Shown: positions 54,251-64,000 of the stretch, piece by piece | Layout of the letters: each line of letters starts with the position of its first letter | Numbering within the stretch: the first letter of the stretch is position 1 | Origin: Plicaturopsis crispa FD-325 SS-3 | Lineage: Eukaryota; Basidiomycota; Agaricomycetes; Amylocorticiales; Amylocorticiaceae | Direction: 5' to 3' | NCBI GenBank assembly: GCA_000827205.1 | Contig: KN832555.1 | Location: 1,352,893 to 1,416,892, forward strand | DNA: 64,000 nucleotides | The notes under the pieces: model-generated | Told to the model about the DNA's origin: nothing | Database searches by the model: none | The model's input: the letters and a program-made list of their open reading frames with translations, nothing else | Program-made: the position numbers and the translations under genes

Positions 54251-54497
54251 GTTTGATAGAGTGAGGTGGTTGAGTGGGGTGAAGTTGAGTGAAGACGGTG
54301 AGTGGCAGTGGCGGTGGTGGTGGTGGTGGGAAGGAAAGAGGAAATGGGAGCGAGTCAACGGCGCGTCGCGACTTTATACCACTGAGTTTATCCTCAGTCA
54401 CGTGTCAGTGCTTGCTCTCCTCGACTGGGGCTTCCCTCACTTCACTTATTGTCACTGCTCTGCTTGCTCCAATCCATCTATCCTCTACTCGTTCGCC
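54251..54497. promoter_or_regulatory. Bidirectional promoter, histone H4 / thioredoxin-like
   Basis: 247 bp between divergent starts. It contains a GT/GG-rich tract (GGTGGTGGTGGTGG near 54313-54330) close to the H4 side. Confidence 0.4.
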
Positions 54498-55243
54498 ATG
54501 TCGATCACGCATCTGACCAGCGTCTCCCAGCTCAACGGCATCCTCGCAAAATCAAAGGACAAGCTCTCGGTGCGCCCCTCTTCTCCCGTCCTCTCATGCC
54601 CGGAGCCGTGTTAAACGAAGGCTCGGACGCAGGTCATAGATTTCCATGCAACATGGTGAGACCACATCCGCATCGCATACCTCGCTATCGACGAGCTCAC
54701 GGGGAGCAGGTGCGGCCCGTGCCATGCGATCGCACCGACCTATGACGCCCTGTCCGAGAAATACACCGCTGTGAACTTCCTCAAATGCGATGTCGACGCT
54801 ACACCGGATGTCGCGAGTGCATACAGGGTATCAGCTATGTGCGTCTTCACCCTATATTTTACAGAGATGAGCTCTGACGACGGTCGATCGGATAGGCCGA
54901 CGTTCGTATTCCTCAAGGGCAGCACCAAAGTCCACCAGGTGCAGGGCGCCGACAAGGCGTGAGTCCCTCCCCACTTACACCCACACACCCAATCAACTCA
55001 TCCAATGCGGGGCCTTGTAGCGGTCTCGAAGCCGCCCTAGCCAAATACTCCTCCGTATCCTCCTCCACGTCCTCGGGCGCGGCCTTCACCGGCAAGGGGC
55101 ACACGCTGGGCGGGGCGACGGTATCGCCGTCCGCGCAGGACTCGGTGAAGGGCGCGGTTGCTGGGGTGAGCAATATGGACCCGCAGGTGAAGATCCTGCT
55201 GGGGCTGCTCGGGGCGTATTTGATGTTCTGGTGGCTGAGCTGA
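54498..55243 (+). CDS. Thioredoxin with C-terminal membrane anchor
   Basis: Disulfide reductase domain plus a tail anchor. Exons give MSITHLTSVSQLNGILAKSK, then [20 protein letters not shown] with an intact WCGPC site split by an intron (TG|G). VNFLKCDVDATPDVASAYRV, SAMPTFVFLKG (cis-Pro) and KVHQVQGADKA complete the fold. A Ser/Gly-rich linker (SSTSSGAAFTGKGHTLGG) is followed by KILLGLLGAYLMFWWLS at the very end, a single helix with no following domain. Inference: a tail-anchored thioredoxin facing the cytosol. A further short exon around 55010 supplies GLEAALAKYSS. Confidence 0.88.
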
Positions 55244-55594
55244 GTAGGGGGTAAGGGCTGGGATAAGGGACGACGGGAGTTGGTACGAATGTTGTAATGT
55301 ATTATGGGGGGTGAGGTGAGGTGACAATATATTCGTGCTTTCAGATTTGTGTACAACAGTCGGATATACATTGGCAACGCAGGAGGATACAAGCGAGATC
55401 CAAACACCCGCGAAATCCAATCCAGAAGGATATATACACGGCTTGTGCAGTGTGCACACCAACGCGATCCGCAAACCCCCTCCACATCCAACTCCGCGGA
55501 GGCGACATTTTTCGCAGGCCAATGCATGCGCCACCCTCAATACCCTACACACCCACCATAAATCCAATCAGCTTCACACTACCCCCACAGCGAC
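55244..55594. other. Convergent intergenic region
   Basis: 3' flanks of the thioredoxin-like and RNase III-like genes. No gene. Confidence 0.4.
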
Positions 55595-56798
55595 CTATAT
55601 ACCATAAAAAAGACGCTCACCAGGCCCCCACCCCAACGCCTGGAACGCCTGCTTCGCCGCCTCCTCCTTCGCCACCTTCTGGTTCCGCCCGACGCCCACG
55701 CCTTTTTCCGCGCCGTCCACTGTTTCGCATAGACGTCAGTCATATGTATATGTAGAATCGCGTCGGATGTAGAATCGCGTCGGATGTAGAATCGCGTCGG
55801 ATGTAGAATCGCGTCATATAGAGAATCGCGTCATGTGTAGAATCACAGGTGTAAGGGGAAAGAACCGAAAAAGCACACGCACCAACACAACGCACAGTCC
55901 ACCGCGGCGCATGCGGCGGGCCCGTGCTCTCCGCGGGGTACGACACCGACATCCCGCGCTGCGCCGCCGTCTGGTTGAATAGGGCGAGAAGGGTGAATGA
56001 GCTGGGTGTGGGCGCGGGCGGGGATCCGTATCCAGCAGTCTGGGGTAGTTGGTAGGGCGGAGGCTGGGATGGTGTAGGTGTGGGTGTGTGTGGTTGTGAG
56101 GGTGATTGTACAGGCGAGGACTGCCTCTGGCCTTGATACGAGCTGGACGCCTGATACGAGCTGGACGATGACCCGGCTACGCTGGGCGGCTCGGCGTCGG
56201 GGTTTATGATATGCACGACCCACTCGACGATGGGCGCGGGCGATTTCGTTTGGAAGTAGACGGCGCCGAGGTAGGCGTGGAATAGGGCCCGCGTTTCCTT
56301 CCGACCATATCATCGCCGTGAGTATACATATACTACTAGATAAGAATGAAGGGCATGAAGTTACCTCGGGCGTCTTGATCTCCTCTGCGGCATCGGGGGC
56401 GTATCGCAGCTTATCCCTCAGCCTATACAGCGTAACCCACTCTTCAAAATTATCGTCCGATAATATCTGCGCTCTCTGCTCCTACATACGCATGTCAATC
56501 CATCAACGCCGCATACGCCACATACGCTTAGAGGGTGGGGAGCACTTACGACGATCTCGTCGACGCTCAATAACTCCGTCTGCGAGAACAAATACAGCGT
56601 GACGGCCATATCGAGCATCCTAGCGCCGAGCTCTGCGAGGCGCTCGCTCCCGCCGTGCGCGGGCGTGGGCGCGCCGGGGAACACGAGCGTGCGGTGCGTG
56701 AACACATCGAGCATGAGCTCGCCGCTGATCTGCGGCAGCGCGGGGATCCGGTCGCTCGATGTCATAATGGTGCAGACGGATTTCTGGGATAGTATCAT
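55595..56798 (-). CDS. RNase III-fold plus dsRBD protein, probably non-catalytic
   Basis: Starts MILSQKSVCTIM or at the internal MTSSDRIPALPQISGELMLD. The RNase III fold follows: LDVFTHRTLVFPG, GSERLAELGARMLDMAVTLY. The catalytic signature of active RNase III (ERLEFLGD) reads ERLAELGA here, so the metal-binding Asp is missing. Later helices include EEWVTLYRLRDKLRYAP and FHAYLGAVYFQTKSPAPIVE. A long Ser/Gln/Pro linker leads to a double-stranded RNA-binding domain: LLALFNQTAAQRGMSVSYPA, RWTVRCV and KVAKEEAAKQAFQALGW. RNase III plus dsRBD without catalysis is known in the mitoribosomal mL44 group; a Dicer- or Rnt1-related protein is the alternative. The last intron/stop is uncertain. A tandem GAATCGCGTC repeat lies in the last intron (about 55755-55835). 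Confidence 0.72.
55755..55835. repeat. Short tandem repeat (TGTAGAATCGCGTCGGA units)
   Basis: Five units of 16-19 bp around AGAATCGCGTC, the first two identical and the later ones varied, inside the last intron of the RNase III-like gene. Confidence 0.8.
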
Positions 56799-57359
56799 CT
56801 CGAGTCAACAGGCGGGGGAGGAGGCTATTTACTAGATGATGATGAGGGAGGGGGGGTGCTCACTTTGTGAGATGCGTATTTGAGCTGCCGGGCAGCGTAC
56901 ACGTGCGGGTCTAGCGGGTATAGATAGCGCAATGAGGAGGGATCCGCGGCTGGATAGTGGAAACTTTATGGACGCACAGGGCAAGTATGGCGCCCACAAG
57001 GATCCACAACGGACGATCGCGGTGCTTATTTGCAAATGTGTCGTGCTAAGAATCGATGGCGCGGATGTTTTGGTGTTTTTCGGGGGCGTCAATGGACAGG
57101 AATGGAAGGAAGCGTGAATCAGTCCAAGTCGCCGTCGCCACAAAATAAATTATAATTGAGACGCGCCCGAGGAAAAGCTCACGTGACTACGCGCCTTTGC
57201 AAATCCTCCTCGGTTTCGAATCCTTGACACCGACTCAAGTGCAACCGTACTTGCCTCTTTCTTCCCGACCACCACGACTTCACGAAGACACAGCGGCATT
57301 GTGCTCGATACTGCCGAGGAGTACGCGACTCTTAGTGTCTCTGCCGTCCTGTCGGTGCC
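56799..57359. promoter_or_regulatory. Divergent region, RNase III-like / POM152
   Basis: 560 bp between divergent starts. On the minus strand DPHVYAARQLKYASHK is readable near 56860-56930 followed by GTGAGC, so an additional upstream exon of the RNase III-like gene (an N-terminal extension) may lie here. Confidence 0.4.
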
Positions 57360-60300
57360 ATGTCGACCACGTCCAAAGGGCCGCCTCCCGGGCCACAACC
57401 ACTCATTCACGAAAAGTATATTGACGTGCCGTCTCAACGGTTGTATTATCTCAGTTTAGGCTTGCTATGCCAGGTACCTCTCGCCCTCACTCCTCTCTTA
57501 TATCTTGAAAGCAAACCGAGCTCACGTCGCGCGCACAGGCCATAAAAATATTCGACTTCTTTCAGTATCTGTTCACATCTAACGACATTACGACGCACTA
57601 CGGGACGAAATGGGCGTTTGTGGACTTTGCGTACTGTGTAATCCTCACGCAGCTGCGCATACCGCGGCTCAACTATACCAAGTCGGTGGTCGTGCTGCAG
57701 ATCGCCGCACTGTGGTTTTTCGACGGGCTGCTCTTTGGTGGGATTAGCTTGAACATGGCGCGCGGAGGAGGCGCGTCTTCGGGGTTATTTGGGTTTTCCA
57801 GTGCGTTTCTAGAGCTTTGGCTCCTTTGTGTCGTTAAAAATCTAACCTGTGGACGTCAGGCCGACCGCGTCTACCATCAACGCCCGAGCCCTTCAGCCTA
57901 TCCTCGCTATTCTCTTCATCCGGAAAAGACGATGCCCACCTCCTCGGCCAGCACACCGTCCGCATGTCCCCCATAAGCACCGCGCAACTAAACCCCGACG
58001 CACAGACATTCTGCTTGGCACCACCACATAACACCATCCTAGTCCCTATCCTCCTAAATAACACGAACATCGCAAGCATCCGCTACTCATTAATCCCCCT
58101 CGGCTACGTCCAAGGCGAATCCAGCGGCAAAATCGAGACGGTCGAACTAAGCGCGAAGGACCTGCGCGCCATCGAGCAAGCGCGCATCGACTCTCTCCAG
58201 CTCGTCAAATCAACACCTGCGAAGGCCGCGCAGGACGAATACTACGAGGACGACGAGGACGACGAAGAAGACGAGGACACGGCGGCGCGCGGGGACTCCG
58301 CGCTGCAGAAAACGCAGTCCCTGGTGCATATAAAGCTGACGCGCCCGGGCACGCTGCGCCTCGACCGCGTGATGGACGCGTCGGGCATTGCCGCGCGCGC
58401 GGCGTACCCCGCGCAGGTCACCGTCGTCCCGTGCCCCGGCGCGCACTTCCACGACGACAAAAACAGCGGCGGCGGTGGTGGTGGTGGTGTGGAGCCGGAC
58501 GTGCGCTGCGCGGGCCCGGACGTGAATCTGGATCTGCGCATATCCATCGGGGGCGTGCCGCCCCTCAGCTTGCGCTGGTACAAAGAGGTTGAAGGAAAGA
58601 GGGAGTATTTCCTGGTGGAGGGCATCGAGGGCGATTACAGCCACCAGCACAACCAGGGGCGCTCCGAGCGCGGAGGGACGACGGGCGTGTTCGAGCGGCT
58701 CGATGTGCCCCTTGCCGTCTCGCTCGACGCTCTCGGAAAACACGCGTATGTGCTGGAGGAAGTCACCGACGGCGTCGGCAACGCCGTGCGCCTCTCCTCT
58801 GATCTTACTGCGAACGCGAATTCGGGCACGGTGCGCGCGCTGACCGTCCTCCGCCGCCCGGCCGTGTCCTTCAGGCATTGCGGCCCCGGCACCCCGACGT
58901 CCCTGCTCATCGGCTCCGAGGCGCCATTGACTGTGTCTGCGAACGAGGCGGACGCGCTCGACGCGCCGTGGGAGGTCACGGTGGGGTACCAGCCGCCTTC
59001 TGATAACACGAAGCGGTATAAGCCGTGGAAGAAGGTGTTGGGGACTCAGAAGGGTAGGAAGGATTTGACGGTAAGGGCGAGTGCGCCGGGCGAGTATACG
59101 GTGCTGGGGGTTAAAGGGAAGGTGCGTTGCTCGTTTCGTCTGTTGGGAATTGGTGCTGAATGGCATTTAGTACTGCGAGGGCGACGTCCTGGCGCCGGAA
59201 ACGTGCAAGGTCGTCGAGAGGCCACTCCCGACCGCCGAGATCGAATGGAAGAGAATCCACGAATGGTACTTGTCACCTTCCTCACCTCCCTCCCTCCTGA
59301 CCCCCCTCCGCACACAGCTCCGGCGACACCGGCGTATCCGCCACCCTCGTCCTGCACGGCACGCCCCCCTTCCACGTCACCTACCTCACGCAGCGCGACA
59401 CCTCGCCCGCGCGCGCGCGGTCCCAGACCTTCGCGTCCTCGCGCGGCGAGTTCTCCGTGCAGCCGGACCGCTCGGGACACTACGTGTACACGTTCACGCA
59501 CGTCAGCGATGCGCACTACCAGAGGGTGGCGCTGGGGGGCCCGACGATCGAGCAGGTGGTGCATCCGCTGGCGACGGCGGAGTTTGGGCGGGGTGGGAGG
59601 GGGGGGAGGGTGATTAGTAGTTGTGAGGGGGGCGTGGTGGATGTGGATGTGGAGCTTAAGGTATGAGACTTGTGCTCGATAGATGGCCCGGGAGCTGACG
59701 CGTATGTAAAGGGCACTGGTCCGTGGAACCTGGAGGTTCAGGTCGTCGGACCTCACAGTACAGAGACGTTGCAGATTCCGGGCATCACGACCCCGCAGAA
59801 AACGCTGCAGATTCCCATCCCGAAAATCATCGATCAGGAGGGCGGTTCGTTCGAAGTAGAGCTTGGTGCGCTTTTCCCATCGCCCTTTATGTGGTCGTTA
59901 AATATTACTGACGTCGTACATAGTCAGCATCGAAGATTCTTACGGATGTAAACGGCCGGTGACCGTGCCCGGGATCTCGGTAAATGTCAGAAGGGTGAAG
60001 GTAAGGATCATCATCACTTTCCGTGATACCAAGCGCTAAGTGTTGTCTTTTTGCTTGTAGCCCACTGCCAAATTTTATGGGAAGGATACCAATCGATATG
60101 TCACCGTTCTAGAACGGGAACCGGCGAGTCTACCGCTGCGTCTTACAGGCGAAGGGGTACGTAGTATAAACCTTCCTACATGATCTACTATGAGCATACT
60201 GACAGTTTTGGTTTCATCTTAGCCATGGCACATAAAATACCGACGAGCGGAGGCGCCCGACCGTATACTCACCGCGATCCTGAAGACGCCCAATGACCGG

Positions 60301-61972
60301 CTGCAAGTACGCGACAAAGGGCTATATGAGATCCTGGAGGTATGTCCCCTGCGGCGGAGCAGCCGGGCAGTCCGGAGTTGACGGCCTTGGATGTAGGTCA
60401 TGGATTCACAGTGCCCTGGGTCTGTTATCGCGGATGAGGCGACGTACCAGGTCAACTGGGTGCCAAAGCCGTCGGCCAAGCTCTCATCGCGCACGGAGTC
60501 CAATTACGAGGCGTATAATGGGTCGCACATACTCCCTGCCATCTGCGAAGGCGTTGCAGACCACGTCGACTTGGAACTAAGTGGTACGTATCTCTTGATC
60601 TTGCACTATTGTGTATGTTGACGATCCCCTCCCGCAGGCCGCCCGCCATTCCAGATCATGTACAACATTGCACAAGACAACGGGCAGGGCGGTACCACCG
60701 TCCTAGACCAGCCAACGTTTAGCAGCATCCAGCCCCACACGCGCTTCCAGCTGCACACCACCGCAGCGGGCCGGAAGTACTACGAGGTGAAGCAGATCGG
60801 CGACGCGGCGTACCCGCTCGCACAGCACCCCAACACGGTCATCCCACGCGCGGAGCGCCTGCTCTTCGAACAGCAGGTCCTACCGCGCCCGTCCGCAGGC
60901 TTCAAGAATAGGAACCGCCTAGCACACTGCCTGTACGACGCGCTCACCCCGCGGGACGTTTTCTCTGCGGACGGCGTCGTGCAGCTCGAGGGCACGCCGC
61001 CGTTCGTGCTCAGGATCTCTATCAAGAATCTCGCGGCGAGCGAGGTGAGGCAGCACGCGATCAAGGTGACTGGGCGGTCGTGGCGGGTGGACCTTCCGGA
61101 GTACAGCTTCATGTCGATTGGACCGCATGTTATCACTATCGACTCGGTGGAGGACGCGTCGGGCTGCGAGCAGGCGGTGCTGGACCCGGGGTATAAATCG
61201 ATATGGGTGGACGTTGCAGAAACCGCTGCTATCGTGCCGTTTGACCGTAGGCAGGATTACTGCGTGGGCGACGTATCGCAATTCCAGCTCGAGGGCACCC
61301 CGCCGTGGACAATCAGGCACGTATCTCGCAACTATACTTTTAATGCCATGTTCATTTATACTTATTGGCTCGTCGAGTAGTTACCGCATCAACAGCCGCA
61401 CGTACACGCAGGATGCCAAAGTCTCGCCGTTCTCGCTCGTGCAGCAGCAGGCGGGCGAGTTTGCGATCACGTCTGTTGCACACCAGCAGAAGATGTGCAA
61501 GGCCGCCGTCGCGGACTTGCGCTTCGCGGTGCACGCGCTCCCCGCGGCGAAGGTCGGGAAGGGCTCGCGCATCGAGCAGGATATTCACGAGGGTGCGTAC
61601 CGGTGCTCTATATATAATTCAGTATATGTCCAAGCACTGACGCGTGCGACCAGGCGACCAGGCAGAGATCGTGTTCACCCTGATCGGCGAGCCGCCGTTC
61701 ACGTTCACCTACCAGCGATCTGAGCCCAGCGTGCGGAAGAACGGGCCACCGGGGAAAGTTCTGGAGACACACACCGTGTCTGGCGTCACTGCGAAGCAGT
61801 ACTCTATCTACTCGGCACTAGAAGGTGCGTAGAGCACTCGATCCATTTCGCGCGCTGACTGGTTATTTCTGCTCGGTGTATAGGTACATGGACTGTTACG
61901 TCGATATCTGATCGGTATTGTCGGTACCCGCCGGCACAGCCAGATGGGGTGGTCGAGAAATCTGGGCGGTAA
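57360..61972 (+). CDS. POM152: Nuclear pore membrane protein Pom152
   Basis: Integral nucleoporin of the pore membrane ring. More than a dozen exons, about 1250-1300 residues. N-terminus MSTTSKGPPPGPQPLIHEKY, with membrane segments YYLSLGLLCQ, FVDFAYCVILTQLRIP and SVVVLQIAALWFFDGLLFGG. Then LGQHTVRMSPISTAQLNPDA opens the lumenal part, which carries an acidic stretch (DEYYEDDEDDEEDED) and a Gly run. The lumenal side is a string of Ig-like domains, each with the family motif G-x-PP(F/W): GVPPLSLRWYK, GTPPFHVTYL, GTGPWNLEV, GEGPWHIKYR, GRPPFQIMYN, GTPPFVLRIS, GTPPWTI, GEPPFTFTYQR. It ends GVVEKSGR. The order and number of domains match yeast Pom152. Confidence 0.95.
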
Positions 61973-62323
61973 GTGGATGGGGAGGGTTGGGCGAATGAAG
62001 ACCGTCAATATATACATACTGTAGCACTTAGTTGGTTGTTTTTGCATAATCGATGATATCCTGACTGAAAAGAAACGGTCTCCTACACAGCTGGACAAGA
62101 CGATGAATTCGCCTATAGTAGAGTGAACGATTGTCTTCACTCTGTTAAGGGGTTGCCTACGGGAGACTAGTGACTTCGTAAACTGCGCAGACTCGAAGAC
62201 TGGGAACGCATCCGGCCCGGTCGTCCGGGTACTAAACGCGTCCTGAATGTCGCGTCTTCTTGAACTTAACCATCTACGCGAAGTCCATCCGAGTCCTCGG
62301 TAGGTGCGGTGCCAAGCTCGAAC
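61973..62323. other. Intergenic
   Basis: 350 bp; 3' flank of POM152 and promoter of family member 3. No other signal. Confidence 0.4.
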
Positions 62324-63326
62324 ATGCCTAAGGTCAAAAAGACATGGAGTAAAAACAGAAAACCGGTGAGCTTGTTATCTAGCACGACTTGCTCTATGAT
62401 TAACCCGATATGCGGCCTCGCTCAGGTTTCGCGGATGATACGCGCCCAAATCCGAGAAATGTCAAAGACCAGCGCCCCAAAGGACGTTCTGGCTCGCTTC
62501 AACATCAGCTATACTACTTTGGCGCGGGTGAAGACCGGGAAATATGCTGCTCGCGATAAGCTGGCCGAGGACGCACTGTTAATAAAGGGAACCCTTGACA
62601 ATGCCATCGTCATAGACGACAGTTCGGAGGAAAGTGTCGCGGGAGAGCCCACCGGGAATTTGGGAGAGGACGAGCTCGAAGGCGATGAAGAGAACAAAGG
62701 TGGCACATCTGGAGCACAGCAGGATCAGCCTCGCCGTAGCACCAGAGAGCGAAAGCGCATTAAATATGAGCCCGAGAGCGACGACGGCGAGCCACCCGTC
62801 ATTGCGCCACCGCGGAGGGCGACCGTCATAGTTAAAAACCCAATCAACGGCAGCACGCGGCAGGGTCAGAGTACAAGTTCGTGTGAGTGGCCACGAACCT
62901 CGCGCATATAATGACAAGTATTGATCTTCCACTGGACTAGCCTCAGCCTCGAGCTCTAGTAAACAGCAGGCCCGTGAGTTTCATCTACGTTGCCCGAACA
63001 TAGGATGCACGAGTTAATTCCATTTCTTAGCTGCATCCTCAGCCTCTACCTCCGGTGCTACCTCCTCCAGATCCGAGATGGACCCCGCCGTTCAAGAATT
63101 TTTCAAGGGCCTTGGTCTGAAAGGCCTTAGCCACCAGTTCCCCATCCTGTGCATGTTTGGATTCCGCACGACCGAGGACCTCGACTTCCACTGCATGTCC
63201 GTGAAGGACGAGGGGGATGATCATCTCGCCGATTTGGAAGGCAGGCTCTCTGCGAAGGGGATCAACGGAACCGAGTGGATGGCTATCTCGAAGGGGCTGA
63301 AACGGAGGGCGCTCTCCATGAACTAA
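62324..63326 (+). CDS. HTH-acidic-SAM family member 3
   Basis: Same architecture and intron positions as the copy at 50094-51094. Exon 1 MPKVKKTWSKNRKP splices to VSRMIRAQIREMSKTSAPKD, then VLARFNISYTTLARVKTGKY, a good helix-turn-helix. The acidic part (NAIVIDDSSEESVAG), basic motif RRSTRERKRIKYEPESDD and PPVIAPPRRATVIVKNPING follow. A small Ser-rich exon and the SAM-like exon (MDPAVQEFFKGLGLKGLSHQ, FGFRTTEDLDFHCMSV, WMAISKGLKRRALSMN) end it. The C-terminal domain is nearly identical to copy 2 while the HTH half is much more diverged, an uneven pattern. Confidence 0.78.
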
Positions 63327-63576
63327 TGTGGGCGTTGATGGCCCGAGTGTTGTTGTGTTCTGCTGCATAGTATGTGCCTCGGATTCATCGAGTTTTCAGC
63401 TTTTTGTGGTTTACGATCAATGTACGTACTTGACAATGACGATATAAAGCTGATTTAGGGCAATAACGCGTCCGAGTCGCAGCGCGCGCTTAATGTCGGC
63501 AGGTTCGTGTCGTGCCTCCACTAGCGAAGACTAGACCCCAGCGTCCTGCAGCTTCTCGTCCAGCTCCAGCGTCGTC

Positions 63577-64000
63577 ATGCCCAAGGATATCGTGAAGACG
63601 CTCAAACGCAGGCCCGGCAGGCAACCGTCTGTGAGTGACTTTCGTTCAATTCATCTCTGTACGCGCCTGGTGACTTCTGACAGATCTCTCGAACGAAACG
63701 GGCTCAAATCCGAGAAATGGCAAAGACCAGGTCCTACAGAGATATCGCAGCATTCTTTGGCATCTCCTCTATGACCGTTTACAGGGTGAACACTGGCAAC
63801 TACGCGAAGAAGATTGACGACCTCAACGAGGATCGACACTATTTGGATGGAACCATGGGCGATATCGTCGTGATAAACGATGATTCGGAGGACGATGCCG
63901 GGGCCGTCGGTGCGGGTGAACCTGAAGGTAGCGGCTCTGGGAACGAGAGTTTCGAGGCGAACGAGGGCGCGAAGGACGATAAGTCCCAAGTGCAGCAAGA
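63577..64000 (+). CDS. HTH-acidic-SAM family member 4, cut by window end
   Basis: Exon 1 MPKDIVKTLKRRPGRQPS splices (GTGAGT...TCTGACAG) to ISRTKRAQIREMAKTRSYRD, then IAAFFGISSMTVYRVNTGNY, the clearest HTH of the four. The acidic part is DLNEDRHYLDGTMGDIVVIN followed by DDSEDDAGA. The frame is open to the window edge (KSQVQQ), where the basic motif should follow. It lies 250 bp after member 3 in the same direction, giving two tandem pairs in opposite orientations in this window. Confidence 0.7.

Noticed and set aside
58210-59166. 318-codon minus-strand frame inside POM152
   Set aside because: It is the antisense shadow of a GC-rich exon; the plus frame encodes conserved Ig-like domains.
62309-62323. 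GTG start upstream of family member 3
   Set aside because: Eukaryotic start codons are ATG, and the ATG at 62324 aligns with the starts of the other members.

Overview
This window is nuclear DNA from a filamentous basidiomycete, probably an agaricomycete. Genes are dense and lie on both strands. Most are cut by many short introns (about 45-85 nt) with GT(A/G)NGN donors and CTNAY-type branch sites. Several conserved proteins are of clearly fungal type (Pom152, Pex14, Mtm1, Vam7). One assembly gap lies at 36388-36755. I saw no CRISPR array, rRNA, tRNA or autonomous transposon.

Layout. 0-5 kb: an Ngl2-like nuclease start and an M16 metallopeptidase. 5.1-6.1 kb: a U2 snRNA gene that appears to be interrupted by a spliceosomal intron, followed by two short U2-like fragments on the minus strand. 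6-17 kb: NUFIP1-like snoRNP factor, three-KH RNA-binding protein, ribosomal uL13, SMP-30/regucalcin-like protein, mitochondrial acyl carrier protein facing mitochondrial bL17m, and a zinc alcohol dehydrogenase. 17-25 kb is sparse: a four-TM protein, an NPC2-like lipid-binding protein and two members of an unrecognised two-exon family of 124-residue proteins. 25-34 kb: PEX14, mitochondrial EF-Tu, a PaiB-like FMN protein, glycine cleavage H protein, complex I ESSS subunit and RIO2. 34-45 kb: a START-like protein, a methyltransferase split by a 30/60-bp coding minisatellite (with the gap), NatD (NAA40), MTM1, VAM7, a possible non-autonomous element and inorganic pyrophosphatase. 45-48 kb: two small secreted proteins, one CFEM-like and one built of 39-residue Ser/Thr repeats. 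48.7-51.1 and 62.3-64 kb: four copies (one dead) of an unrecognised HTH / acidic linker / SAM-like family, two on each strand, flanking a block with an unknown 672-residue protein, histone H4, a membrane-anchored thioredoxin, a non-catalytic RNase III-like protein and POM152.

Many genes form head-to-head pairs with 180-410 bp between starts, and mitochondrial functions are frequent (ACP, bL17m, EF-Tu, H protein, ESSS, MTM1). The most notable points are the intron inside U2 snRNA, the HTH-SAM family, the paired 124-residue family, and the minisatellite inside a methyltransferase core. Exon boundaries were read by eye from splice signals and protein continuity; none was tested with transcripts or database searches.
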